From the NCBI GenBank assembly GCA_002470825.1, contig DKOR01000035.1, positions 1 to 64,000 of the forward strand: a stretch of 64,000 nucleotides of DNA, read 5' to 3'. The notes under the pieces are model-generated. The model saw only the letters and a program-made list of their open reading frames with translations. It was not told where the DNA came from and ran no database searches. Both the position numbers and the translations under genes were made by a program. This document shows positions 1 to 8,226 of this stretch, piece after piece. Every line of letters begins with the position of its first letter. Positions within the stretch are counted from its first letter, which is position 1. The stretch comes from Thiotrichaceae bacterium UBA7357 (lineage in GTDB: Bacteria > Pseudomonadota > Gammaproteobacteria > Eutrophobiales > Eutrophobiaceae).

Positions 1-411
1 CCGGTCATGCTTCATCGCGCTATTGTTGGTTCAATGGAACGATTTATTGGTATTTTGATTGAAAATTATGCAGGTGCATTTCCGGTTTGGTTATCACCAA
101 TTCAGGCTGTGGTGGTATCAATTACTGAAAAACAAAGTGAATACGCAAAAAAAGTAGCAGAAAACTTGAAAAACCAGGGATTTAGGGTCGAAGTAGACTT
201 GAGAAATGAGACGATCGGGCTTAAAATTCGCGACCACGCAATGCAACGAGTGCCCTACCAAATTATTTTGGGTGCTCGTGAACAGGATGAGAATATGATG
301 GCAGTGCGAACACGTGATGGTGAAGATCTTGGAGTAATGACTTTTGAGAAATTTATCGAAAGGCTAAATAACGATGTTTTGAATTTTAGTCGAAATAATT
401 CGGAGGAATAA
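1..411 (+). CDS. thrS: Threonyl-tRNA synthetase, C-terminal part (5' end outside window)
   Basis: Class II aminoacyl-tRNA synthetase that charges tRNA-Thr in the cytoplasm. Only the last 136 codons are present; the reading frame is open to the window edge. The start of the fragment (HRAIVGSMERFIGILIENYAG) is the end of the catalytic domain, and the rest is the anticodon-binding domain, with the typical stretch FPVWLSPIQAVVVSI and a closing segment on the binding of charged residues (VPYQIILGAREQ). The stop codon lies 3 nt before the infC start, so the two genes are in one operon, as in other gammaproteobacteria. Confidence 0.96.
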   Translation, partial: PVMLHRAIVGSMERFIGILIENYAGAFPVWLSPIQAVVVSITEKQSEYAKKVAENLKNQGFRVEVDLRNETIGLKIRDHAMQRVPYQIILGAREQDENMMAVRTRDGEDLGVMTFEKFIERLNNDVLNFSRNNSEE

Positions 412-417
412 TTTATC
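402..417 (+). promoter_or_regulatory. Shine-Dalgarno and non-canonical AUC start of infC
   Basis: GGAGG at 402-406 overlaps the end of thrS and is followed 8 nt later by ATC at 415-417. Reading from ATC gives ISLEKKTRLNEEITSPKVRL, which is the expected IF-3 N-terminus. The next possible start, GTG at 466, would remove 17 conserved residues and has no ribosome-binding site. Rare AUU/AUC/AUA starts of infC are known to be the target of IF-3 autoregulation. Confidence 0.85.
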
Positions 418-930
418 AGTTTAGAAAAGAAGACACGGCTCAATGAAGAAATAACTTCGCCTAAGGTGAGGTTAATAAATGCAGAAGGCGAACAAGTTGG
501 CGTAGTATCTATTAGTGAAGCTAGAGGAATCGCTGAAAATTCTGAGTTAGACTTGGTAGAAATTGTACCCAATTCAGAACCACCTGTTTGTCGAGTCATG
601 GATTATGGAAAATTCGTATTTGAGCAGAATAAAAAAAAGCACGCCTCCAAAAAGAAGCAAAAACAGATACAAATTAAGGAAATTAAGTTTAGGCCGGGTA
701 CCGAAGATGGTGACTATCAAATAAAGCTAAAGCATTTAATCAAATTTTTGAATAACGGTGATAAAGCAAAAATAACACTTCGTTTTCGTGGCCGGGAAAT
801 GGTACATCAGGAATTAGGAACGAAGATGTTAAAGAGGATAGAAACCGATCTAGAAGAATACGGGAGTGTTGAGCAATTTCCAAAGATGGAAGGACGTCAA
901 ATGGTTATGGTCCTGGCCTCAAAAAAATAA
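415..930 (+). CDS. infC: Translation initiation factor IF-3
   Basis: Binds the 30S subunit, keeps it apart from 50S and checks start codon and initiator tRNA. The protein has the N-terminal domain with VDLVEI-like text (LDLVEIVPNSEPPVCRVMDYGKF split by a basic linker KKKHASKKKQKQIQIKEIKFRPG) and the C-terminal domain ending GRQMVMVLASKK. The length from ATC is 171 residues, close to the usual 175-180. I chose ATC at 415 because it restores the conserved N-terminus and has a good Shine-Dalgarno; the codon itself is expected to give autoregulation by IF-3, as established in E. coli. Followed by rpmI and rplT in the same direction. Confidence 0.95.
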   Translation: MSLEKKTRLNEEITSPKVRLINAEGEQVGVVSISEARGIAENSELDLVEIVPNSEPPVCRVMDYGKFVFEQNKKKHASKKKQKQIQIKEIKFRPGTEDGDYQIKLKHLIKFLNNGDKAKITLRFRGREMVHQELGTKMLKRIETDLEEYGSVEQFPKMEGRQMVMVLASKK

Positions 931-963
931 ATTGATAAGAATTTTGAAATTGGAGTTATAGAA

Positions 964-1161
964 ATGCCCAAGATGAAATCAAATAGTGGTGCCGCAAAGC
1001 GTTTTTCCCGCACCGCATCTGGTAAATTTAAACATGGTCAGTCGCACCGTAGTCATATTTTGACCAAAAAGAGCACAAAGCGAAAACGTCAGTTACGCGG
1101 AATGCTTGCAATTCATGATAGTGACCAGAAGGCAGTTGCCCGAATGGTTCCGTATTTATAG
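964..1161 (+). CDS. rpmI: 50S ribosomal protein L35
   Basis: Small basic protein of the large ribosomal subunit, 65 residues, the usual length. It starts MPKMKSNSGAAKRFSRTASG and is rich in Lys and Arg throughout, as in the family. It lies 33 nt after infC and 15 nt before rplT, the standard IF3-L35-L20 order. In E. coli L20 represses translation of rpmI through the mRNA; I cannot tell from sequence alone whether the pseudoknot is kept here. Confidence 0.96.
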   Translation: MPKMKSNSGAAKRFSRTASGKFKHGQSHRSHILTKKSTKRKRQLRGMLAIHDSDQKAVARMVPYL

Positions 1162-1176
1162 AGAGGAATTGAAGCA

Positions 1177-1536
1177 ATGCCTAGAGTTAAACGTGGTGTA
1201 ACCGCGCATGCCAGACATAAAAAAATTATTGACCAAGCCAAAGGATACAGTGGTCGACGTAAGAATATTTTTCGCGTCGCCATACAAGCAGTCACCAAAG
1301 CAGGACAATATGCTTACAGAGATCGTCGCCAGCGAAAGAGACAATTTCGTTCCCTTTGGATTACGCGAATCAATGCAGCTGCTCGAATTCATGGATTATC
1401 ATATAGCCGTTTCATCGATGGATTGAACAAGTCATCTATTGAGATTGATCGTAAAGTATTAGCTGATATTGCTGTATTTGATAAGGTCGCTTTTGGTGCA
1501 TTAGCCGAACAAGCAAAGGCTAGCCTTACTCATTAA
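1177..1536 (+). CDS. rplT: 50S ribosomal protein L20
   Basis: Early-assembling 23S rRNA-binding protein, 119 residues (family about 118). Conserved start MPRVKRGVTAHARHKKII and the AKGYSGRRKNIFRVA stretch are clear; the C-terminal globular domain (INAAARIHGLSYSRFIDGL) is complete. A ribosome-binding site GAGAGGAATT precedes the ATG. It is the last gene before the terminator-like hairpin that separates it from pheS. L20 is the known autoregulator of this operon in E. coli. Confidence 0.96.
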   Translation: MPRVKRGVTAHARHKKIIDQAKGYSGRRKNIFRVAIQAVTKAGQYAYRDRRQRKRQFRSLWITRINAAARIHGLSYSRFIDGLNKSSIEIDRKVLADIAVFDKVAFGALAEQAKASLTH

Positions 1537-1553
1537 CTTTTTTTATATTGAAC

Positions 1554-1590
1554 AAAAAAAGGGAAAGGCTTGCCTTTCCCTTTTTCTTTT
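1554..1590 (+). terminator. Intrinsic terminator / possible attenuator before pheS
   Basis: GGGAAAGG (1561-1568) pairs with CCTTTCCC (1573-1580) around a CTTG loop; flanking A and T runs extend the stem and give a T-rich tail on both strands. It ends the rplT transcript or works as an attenuator of pheST, because the pheS start codon lies only about 16 nt after the tail. Confidence 0.8.
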
Positions 1591-1605
1591 ACACATACTG
1601 TTAAC

Positions 1606-2586
1606 GTGAAGAATATTGAGAAACTAAAAGCCAAAGCAATCTTAGAGATAAGTTCAGTAATTGATCTTTCGCAGCTTGCTTTGTTAAGGGTTGACTATCT
1701 TGGTAAAAAAGGGCAACTAACGCAACAATTAAAACAACTTGGTAAACTATCATCTGAAGAGAGACCTAAAGCAGGTCAAATTATAAATGCAGCTAAAATA
1801 GCTGTTCAAGATGCAATTGAAGGACGAAGAATAGCACTTGAAAATGAATTAATGAATGAAAATATTGACAAAGACCGTTTGGATATTTCATTACCAGGAC
1901 GAGGAGATAATCGAGCTGGACTGCACCCCATAACATTGACCTTGCAACGGATAGAATCCCTTTTTCAACAAGTTGGTTTTGATACCCTCGAGGGGCCTGA
2001 AGTTGAAGATGACTATCACAACTTTGAAGCATTAAATATTTCTGAACACCATCCTGCCCGTGCTATGCATGATACTTTTTACTTTCCTGATGGAAGATTG
2101 CTTAGAACACACACTTCTTCAGTACAAATACGCGTGATGCAAAATGCTAAACCTCCTTTTCGCTTTATCGCGCCTGGTCGTGTCTATCGATGTGATTCTG
2201 ATATGACGCATACTCCGATGTTTCATCAAATTGAAGGACTTATTGTTGATGAATTTGTGACTTTTGCAGATTTAAAAGGAATGTTGATTGATTTTCTCGA
2301 AATATTTTTTGGAAAAGAATTAGACATACGTTTTCGACCTTCTTATTTTCCTTTTACCGAGCCTTCAGCCGAGGTCGACATCATGGGTGAAAGAGGTTGG
2401 CTAGAGGTGCTTGGTTGTGGGATGGTTCATCCAAATGTATTAAAGAATGTGGGTGTTGATTCTGAAAAATATACTGGTTTAGCATTTGGCATGGGTGTGG
2501 AGCGCCTAGCTATGCTTTATTATGGTATAGACGACTTAAGAATGTTCTTTGATAACGATTTACGTTTTCTTAAGCAATTTCACTGA
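1606..2586 (+). CDS. pheS: Phenylalanyl-tRNA synthetase alpha subunit
   Basis: Catalytic alpha subunit of the alpha2-beta2 enzyme that charges tRNA-Phe. Class II motif 2 (FRFIAPGRVYRCD) and motif 3 (GLAFGMGVERLAML) are intact, as is MFHQIEGLIVDEF. I place the start at GTG 1606, giving 326 residues, against 327 in E. coli. An upstream in-frame TTG at 1570 lies inside the terminator hairpin and is rejected. There is no strong Shine-Dalgarno. pheT follows after 15 nt. Confidence 0.94.
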   Translation: MKNIEKLKAKAILEISSVIDLSQLALLRVDYLGKKGQLTQQLKQLGKLSSEERPKAGQIINAAKIAVQDAIEGRRIALENELMNENIDKDRLDISLPGRGDNRAGLHPITLTLQRIESLFQQVGFDTLEGPEVEDDYHNFEALNISEHHPARAMHDTFYFPDGRLLRTHTSSVQIRVMQNAKPPFRFIAPGRVYRCDSDMTHTPMFHQIEGLIVDEFVTFADLKGMLIDFLEIFFGKELDIRFRPSYFPFTEPSAEVDIMGERGWLEVLGCGMVHPNVLKNVGVDSEKYTGLAFGMGVERLAMLYYGIDDLRMFFDNDLRFLKQFH

Positions 2587-2601
2587 AGAAGGTAGAAAAG
2601 T

Positions 2602-4974
2602 ATGAAATTCAGTGAAAAATGGTTAAGAGAGTTTATTAATCCGGATATAAATTCTGAGATGCTCATACATCAATTAACCATGGCAGGTCTTGAAGTTGAT
2701 GGTATAGAACCAGTATGTTCAAATTTTGAAGGTTTAGTTATAGCAGAAGTTAAAACAGTATCTAAACATCCAAATGCAGATAAACTCCAGATTTGTGAAG
2801 TCAATTGCGGAGATGAAAATTTATTAACGATTGTTTGTGGCGCTGCTAATGTTAGAGAAGGGATGCGTACAGTTTTGGCTAGAGTCGGTGCGACTTTGCC
2901 AGGTATAGGTGAATTGAAAATTATTTCACTAAAAGGAGTAATTTCAAGCGGAATGCTTTGCTCTGCTAAAGAAATTGGATTGTCAGATGAGCATGATGGA
3001 ATCATTGATTTATCTATAAGTGAACCTGTAGGAATGCATCTCAAAGAACTTATTGAGAGTAATGATAATATTATTGAAATATCGCTTACCCCTAATCGTG
3101 GAGATTGTTTAAGCATTGCTGGTATTGCTCGTGAAGTTGCAGTTTTTAATAAAATCAATTTTAGTGTTCCGGAAGTTCAAATGAGTGACGTAAATATCTC
3201 TACAAACCGGAATGTCAAATTGACTGCATTCAAAGAATGTCCAAAATATCTAGGCAGAGTCATAGAAAATGTTGATACAACAGTCAAATCACCACTTTGG
3301 CTGACTGAGAAGCTAAGACGATCAGGTGTTAGAAGCATTAATATAATTGTTGATATCACTAATTTTGTTATGCTTGAATTAGGTCAGCCTATGCATGCGT
3401 TTGATAATGACTTTTTACACGGTGATATCGAAGTTCGTCTGTCTAAATCTGGAGAAAAGATAAAATTACTTGACGAATCTCATATTGATTTAAAATCAGG
3501 AACACTACTCATAGCTGACGAATCGGGGCCAATAGCAATGGCTGGTATTATGGGTGGACTTGAGAGTGCAGTAAACATAACGACGGCAAATATCTTTCTA
3601 GAAAGTGCTTTTTTCACTCCAAATTTCATTAGTGGAGAGGCCCGACAATATGGTTTGCATACAGAATCATCACATCGTTTTGAACGCGGAGTAGATCCTG
3701 AACTTCAGGCTAAAGCGATAGAGCGTGCAACGCAATTAATTATTAAAACATGTGGAGGTCAGTCAGGACAAATTATTGAAGTATTAAACAATAAAGAATT
3801 ACCAAAGAATTCTGAAGTTATTCTTAGGAAACCTCAAATAAAACGTATGCTCGGTATTGAGTTTGAAAATGAATTCGTGACAGAGACATTTATTAATTTA
3901 GAAATGCAATGCCATTATGAAGAAAATAAGTGGATAACAGTTGCACCTTCACATCGCTTTGATATAAACATTGAGGTTGATCTTATAGAAGAACTTGCGC
4001 GGATTTATAGTTATGACGCTATTCCTGTTTCTGCCCCTAGCAATAAATTGAAAATGCGTGTGCCGGATGAAAAACAAGAGACGATTAGCTGTATACGAGA
4101 AATCCTTGTAAATCGTGATTATAATGAGGTTATTACATATAGTTTTATCGATCCAAAACTAAATAAATTATTGAACAAAAGAAATAATCTGTTACTTTCA
4201 AACCCCATAGCACCAGAATTTTCTGAAATGCGAACAAGTCTTCTACCAGGGTTATTGAAGTCACTTCAATACAATATTAAGCGTCAACAACAAAGAATTC
4301 GTATTTTCGAAACGGGCCTAGTTTTTAATAATAAAGACGACCTCAAACAAGAATCTCACATTGCCGGATTAATAACTGGAAATATTAATGAAAAAGAGTG
4401 GGGCAAAGAAAGTATTTTAACTGATTTTTATGATATGAAGTGTGATGTTGAGACACTACTCTCTTCTTTAATTGGCACTAGAGATACTAAGATGCTCCCA
4501 AGCGTAATAGAAATATTACATCCTCGACAAGCGGTTGATTTGCTTGTGAAAGGAGACAGCGCGGGTTATTACGGACGTTTACATCCGAAAATATGTGCTG
4601 AATTAAATATTCCTGAAAATATATATATATTTGAAATTGTAATAAATAAAATTTTAAAAAAGAAAAACATCTCTTTCAAAAAAATCTCAAAATATCCGTC
4701 TGTAAAAAGGGATATCTCAATCATAATATCTGAAGAAGTTCGATTCGAAGATGTTATGAAATGTGCTGAAAATTATGGAACGAATTTATTGTTAAACGTA
4801 GCGCTATTTGACGTATACCAAGGAGAAAGTATTGAAAAAGGCAAAAAAAGTCTCGCTTTACGCTTGACCTTTCAAGCAACTTCTAGCACTCTTACAGATA
4901 AATCGGTTGAGTCAGTTATGAAGAAACTGGTTGAAGGTCTAGATAATAATTTCGGTGCGAAACTGAGAGAATGA
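2602..4974 (+). CDS. pheT: Phenylalanyl-tRNA synthetase beta subunit
   Basis: Beta subunit with tRNA-binding and editing functions, 790 residues (family about 795). Domains in order: EMAP/OB-type tRNA-binding domain near residues 39-150, B3/B4 editing domain about 210-380, B5 domain about 400-475, the inactive synthetase-like core, and the C-terminal ferredoxin-fold anticodon-binding domain from about 697 (KYPSVKRDISIII). Preceded by AGAAGG as ribosome-binding site. The stop codon is one base before the ihfA start, so translation is probably coupled. Confidence 0.96.
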   Translation: MKFSEKWLREFINPDINSEMLIHQLTMAGLEVDGIEPVCSNFEGLVIAEVKTVSKHPNADKLQICEVNCGDENLLTIVCGAANVREGMRTVLARVGATLPGIGELKIISLKGVISSGMLCSAKEIGLSDEHDGIIDLSISEPVGMHLKELIESNDNIIEISLTPNRGDCLSIAGIAREVAVFNKINFSVPEVQMSDVNISTNRNVKLTAFKECPKYLGRVIENVDTTVKSPLWLTEKLRRSGVRSINIIVDITNFVMLELGQPMHAFDNDFLHGDIEVRLSKSGEKIKLLDESHIDLKSGTLLIADESGPIAMAGIMGGLESAVNITTANIFLESAFFTPNFISGEARQYGLHTESSHRFERGVDPELQAKAIERATQLIIKTCGGQSGQIIEVLNNKELPKNSEVILRKPQIKRMLGIEFENEFVTETFINLEMQCHYEENKWITVAPSHRFDINIEVDLIEELARIYSYDAIPVSAPSNKLKMRVPDEKQETISCIREILVNRDYNEVITYSFIDPKLNKLLNKRNNLLLSNPIAPEFSEMRTSLLPGLLKSLQYNIKRQQQRIRIFETGLVFNNKDDLKQESHIAGLITGNINEKEWGKESILTDFYDMKCDVETLLSSLIGTRDTKMLPSVIEILHPRQAVDLLVKGDSAGYYGRLHPKICAELNIPENIYIFEIVINKILKKKNISFKKISKYPSVKRDISIIISEEVRFEDVMKCAENYGTNLLLNVALFDVYQGESIEKGKKSLALRLTFQATSSTLTDKSVESVMKKLVEGLDNNFGAKLRE

Positions 4975-4975
4975 T

Positions 4976-5275
4976 ATGACAGCGCTGACAAAAGCAGAAA
5001 TGGCAGAAAAGTTATACGAGGAACTTGGCTTAAATAAGCGTGAAGCTAAGGAAATTGTAGAAATGTTCTTTGAAGAAATTCGCGCTGCTTTAGAATCAGG
5101 AGATCAAGTTAAACTTTCTGGATTTGGAAATTTTGATTTGAGAGATAAGAATCAACGTCCTGGCCGTAATCCGAAGACAGGAGAAGAGATTCCTATCAGC
5201 GCGCGTCGTGTAGTGACGTTTCGTCCGGGTCAAAAATTAAAAGCTAGAGTAGAAGCATATGCTGGAAGCGTCTAA
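4976..5275 (+). CDS. ihfA: Integration host factor alpha subunit
   Basis: DNA-bending protein that works as a heterodimer with IhfB; 99 residues, as in the family. The beta-arm tip RNPKTGEEIPISARRVVTF holds the Pro that intercalates into DNA, and the N-terminal helix pair (LTKAEMAEKLYEELG) is typical. Position directly after pheT is standard for gammaproteobacteria and argues for IHF alpha rather than HU. Its last 17 nt overlap the next gene. Confidence 0.95.
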   Translation: MTALTKAEMAEKLYEELGLNKREAKEIVEMFFEEIRAALESGDQVKLSGFGNFDLRDKNQRPGRNPKTGEEIPISARRVVTFRPGQKLKARVEAYAGSV

Positions 5276-5615
5276 TAATAGTGAGTTACCGGCAATACCC
5301 GGTAAACGTTATTTTACAATAGGAGAGGTGAGTGACCTTTGTGTTGTAAAACCACATGTCTTGCGATACTGGGAACAAGAATTTCCATCACTCAAGCCGA
5401 TAAAACGACGTGGTAATCGACGGTATTATCAGCGACAAGACGTGATTCTCATCAGACAGATAAAAAGTTTACTGTATGAACAAGGTTTTACTATTGGTGG
5501 AGCTAGGCAACGTCTAACTGGTCATGAGGCAAAAGATGATTCAAATCAAAGCCAGCAAATTATTAAACAACTAAGATCTGAGCTAGAACAAGTTTTAGAT
5601 CTGTTACGGCGTTAA
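5259..5615 (+). CDS. MerR-family transcriptional regulator
   Basis: Small DNA-binding protein of 118 residues with an N-terminal winged helix-turn-helix (YFTIGEVSDLCVVKPHVLRYWE, residues about 18-40; wing RRGNRRYY) and a short C-terminal coiled coil (SQQIIKQLRSELEQVLDLL). It lacks an obvious effector domain. A gene of this kind follows ihfA in many gammaproteobacteria; its target is unknown to me. ATG at 5259 overlaps ihfA by 17 nt in another frame. Confidence 0.9.
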   Translation: MLEASNNSELPAIPGKRYFTIGEVSDLCVVKPHVLRYWEQEFPSLKPIKRRGNRRYYQRQDVILIRQIKSLLYEQGFTIGGARQRLTGHEAKDDSNQSQQIIKQLRSELEQVLDLLRR

Positions 5616-5690
5616 TTCATTTTTAACAATGACAGTCGGTCATCATATCTCCAGATCTTTAGAATACTAATTACTCAATTCACACAGTAC

Positions 5691-5719
5691 TTAAAGTTCA
5701 TATTCTCAGTTAGTATCAT
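5691..5719 (+). promoter_or_regulatory. Possible promoter of tRNA-Pro
   Basis: TTAAAG, 17-nt spacer, TATCAT (5714-5719), ending 15 nt before the tRNA. Both hexamers deviate from consensus, so this is a position-supported guess. Confidence 0.4.
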
Positions 5720-5734
5720 TTGATCCATAAAAAA

Positions 5735-5811
5735 CGGGGCGTGGCGCAGCTTGGTAGCGCACCTGCATGGGGTGCAGGGGGTCAGAGGTTCGAATCCTCT
5801 CGTCCCGACCA
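5735..5811 (+). tRNA. tRNA-Pro (anticodon GGG)
   Basis: 77-nt cloverleaf: acceptor CGGGGCG pairs with CGTCCCG (one G-T pair), D-loop with GG, anticodon GGG at 5769-5771 in the loop ATGGGGT, T-arm GAGGTTCGAATCCTC, and encoded CCA end. It closely resembles E. coli proL. Reads CCC and CCU codons. Confidence 0.95.
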
Positions 5812-5868
5812 TAAACTACTATATAATAATTATTTTAGATTTAGCATTAAAAAATGCAAACAAACGCC

Positions 5869-6384
5869 ATGAGAAAGTTTATATTAATTTTATTTGCCTT
5901 GACAATTATATTGCAGGTTATTGGATGCAAAAAAGAGACAGATCCAGTAAAAGCATTTGAAAATGGTGATTATGAAACCGCGTTTACATTATGGATGCCG
6001 CTGGCTGAAAAAGATGATGCAGATGCGCAGAATTACCTAGGTATAATTTACTATTTAGGTTTTGGTGTTCAAAAAGACTACAAAAAAGCAGTCGATTGGT
6101 ATGAGCGTGCAGCAAAATCAGGACATGCTGATGCTCAACGAAATTATGCTGATATGATTCACTTTGGACGGGGGATTCAAAAAAGTAATAAGGAAGCTTA
6201 CAAATGGTATTTTGCAGCGTCACAGCAAGGAAATAAAAAAGCAACACGTCAGATTGGTGTCCTTGCTGCTTCTGGTAATTTATCACCAAATCAGCAGATG
6301 TATGCAAAAATAGAAGCTAACGAATATATTCTTGACGAAGATAAACGATTCATGAGCCATGATACGTATATCGATAAAAAATAA
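5869..6384 (+). CDS. Sel1-repeat lipoprotein
   Basis: Probable lipoprotein of 171 residues. From ATG 5869 it has a basic start, a hydrophobic stretch and lipobox VIGC (Cys20), so it should be lipid-anchored. The rest consists of Sel1-like helical repeats: AQNYLGIIYYLGFGVQKDYK, then AQRNYADMIHFGRGIQKSNK, each with the A-x-x-x-G pattern. Such repeats serve as protein-binding scaffolds; the partner is unknown. An in-frame ATG at 5854 is an alternative start. It lies 9 nt before glmS and may be co-transcribed with it. Confidence 0.8.
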   Translation: MRKFILILFALTIILQVIGCKKETDPVKAFENGDYETAFTLWMPLAEKDDADAQNYLGIIYYLGFGVQKDYKKAVDWYERAAKSGHADAQRNYADMIHFGRGIQKSNKEAYKWYFAASQQGNKKATRQIGVLAASGNLSPNQQMYAKIEANEYILDEDKRFMSHDTYIDKK

Positions 6385-6393
6385 ATAACTACT

Positions 6394-8226
6394 ATGTGTG
6401 GAATAGTCGGTGCGGTTGCTCAACGAGATGTTTCTCCAGTCTTACTTGAAGGTTTAAAGAGACTTGAGTATCGAGGTTATGATTCGGCAGGATTAGCAGT
6501 AATGAGCCTTGATAAAAAATTACACCGAATACGTGTTCAAGGAAAAGTTAATGAACTTTTCAAAAAACATCAGAAATCTCCTCTAAATGGAACAACAGGT
6601 ATTGCTCATACGCGATGGGCTACACATGGTAAACCAAACATCAAAAATGCTCATCCGCACATCTGCTATGACAAAGTAGCGCTTGTGCACAATGGGATAA
6701 TTGAAAACCATGAAGAATTGCGTAAAGAACAATTGGCAGCAGGATTTGAATTTAAGTCAGAAACTGATACTGAGGTTGTGGTGAATGCAATCTATGAGGC
6801 ATTGAAAAGTGGGCTTGATCTATTGCATGCAGTCTTTAATACCACAAAAAAACTTCAAGGTGCTTATGCCTTAGGAGTTATTAATAATTCTGATTCAGGA
6901 AGACTAATAGCCGTAAAAAAGGGTAGCCCATTAGTGATTGGTGTTGGTATTGGAGAATACTTTATTGCTTCAGATGTTTTTGCTTTATTGCCTGTAACTC
7001 AAAAATTTATATTCTTAGAAGACGGTGATATCGCTGATATTACTCGTGATGAATTAACCATCTATGATTCAGAATTAAAGATTGTAGAGAGATCAATTAG
7101 ACTAACTGAATTAAGTAACGATATCGCTGATAAGGCAGGCTACCGTCATTACATGCTTAAGGAAATATTTTCGCAACCAAATGCAATTAAGAAATCGTTA
7201 GAGCATCGCATTAAAGATGACGAAATAATCACTAGTGAGTTTGGGCAAAATGCAGACTCGATATTTTCTCGAGTAAAGTCAGTTAAAATCGCCGCTTGTG
7301 GAACGAGTTATCATGCGGGATTAATTGCTGCTTATTGGTTGGAAGAAATTGCGAATATATCTTGTCATGTTGAAATTGCAAGTGAATACAGATATAGAAA
7401 GTCGGTAGTAATAGATGACACCTTATTTGTTTCTATTTCTCAGTCAGGGGAAACTGCGGACACATTAGCGGCACTACACTTAGCAAAGGAATCGAACTTT
7501 TTAAGCACTTTGGCCATCTGTAATGTAGCTGAAAGTTCTTTAACAAGAGACTCTGAACTTGTCTTTTTGACACATGCAGGACCGGAAATTGGCGTTGCAT
7601 CAACAAAGGCATTTACAACACAACTTGTCGCATTGTTCTTAATGGTTATTGCCATAGCAAAACATAATAATCTTTCTAAAGAGCATGAAAAAATAATGAT
7701 TAATCAACTTGAGAGTCTCTCGGGACGTGTGAGTCAATTACTTCATCATAAAGAAGAAATTGAAATGATGGCTAAAGATTTTGCAGATAAACATCATGCC
7801 TTATTTCTTGGTCGAGGTAGTTTCTTGCCAGTTGCTATGGAAGGGGCATTGAAGTTAAAAGAAATCTCTTATATCCATGCTGAAGCTTATGCGGCTGGGG
7901 AACTCAAGCATGGTCCTTTAGCTTTAGTGGATGATGATATGCCGATTGTTGCTGTTGCGCCAAATAATAATCTTTTAGAAAAACTAAAATCTAATCTACA
8001 AGAAGTAAAAGCACGTGGTGGCAAGTTATATTTATTTGCAGATAAAGAAAGTGATGTGGAGTGTACGGAAGGTGTTTATATTATTAACCTTAATGTGGAC
8101 TATGATTTTATGGCTCCGATACTTCATACAATACCTTTACAATTATTAGCTTACTACGTCGCTGTAATAAAAGGGGCAGATATCGATCAGCCTAGAAATC
8201 TTGCAAAGTCTGTTACGGTGGAATAA
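6394..8226 (+). CDS. glmS: Glucosamine-6-phosphate synthase (isomerising)
   Basis: Makes glucosamine-6-phosphate from fructose-6-phosphate and glutamine, the first step to UDP-GlcNAc for peptidoglycan and LPS. 610 residues, full length. MCGIVGAV gives the N-terminal Cys nucleophile of the glutaminase domain (after Met removal); HTRWATHG and HNGIIENH follow. Two SIS domains fill the C-terminal half (CGTSYHAGL, SQSGETADT), and the end DQPRNLAKSVTVE is the classic GlmS C-terminus, whose DNA is the Tn7 target in many bacteria. No Shine-Dalgarno is obvious. Confidence 0.97.
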   Translation: MCGIVGAVAQRDVSPVLLEGLKRLEYRGYDSAGLAVMSLDKKLHRIRVQGKVNELFKKHQKSPLNGTTGIAHTRWATHGKPNIKNAHPHICYDKVALVHNGIIENHEELRKEQLAAGFEFKSETDTEVVVNAIYEALKSGLDLLHAVFNTTKKLQGAYALGVINNSDSGRLIAVKKGSPLVIGVGIGEYFIASDVFALLPVTQKFIFLEDGDIADITRDELTIYDSELKIVERSIRLTELSNDIADKAGYRHYMLKEIFSQPNAIKKSLEHRIKDDEIITSEFGQNADSIFSRVKSVKIAACGTSYHAGLIAAYWLEEIANISCHVEIASEYRYRKSVVIDDTLFVSISQSGETADTLAALHLAKESNFLSTLAICNVAESSLTRDSELVFLTHAGPEIGVASTKAFTTQLVALFLMVIAIAKHNNLSKEHEKIMINQLESLSGRVSQLLHHKEEIEMMAKDFADKHHALFLGRGSFLPVAMEGALKLKEISYIHAEAYAAGELKHGPLALVDDDMPIVAVAPNNNLLEKLKSNLQEVKARGGKLYLFADKESDVECTEGVYIINLNVDYDFMAPILHTIPLQLLAYYVAVIKGADIDQPRNLAKSVTVE

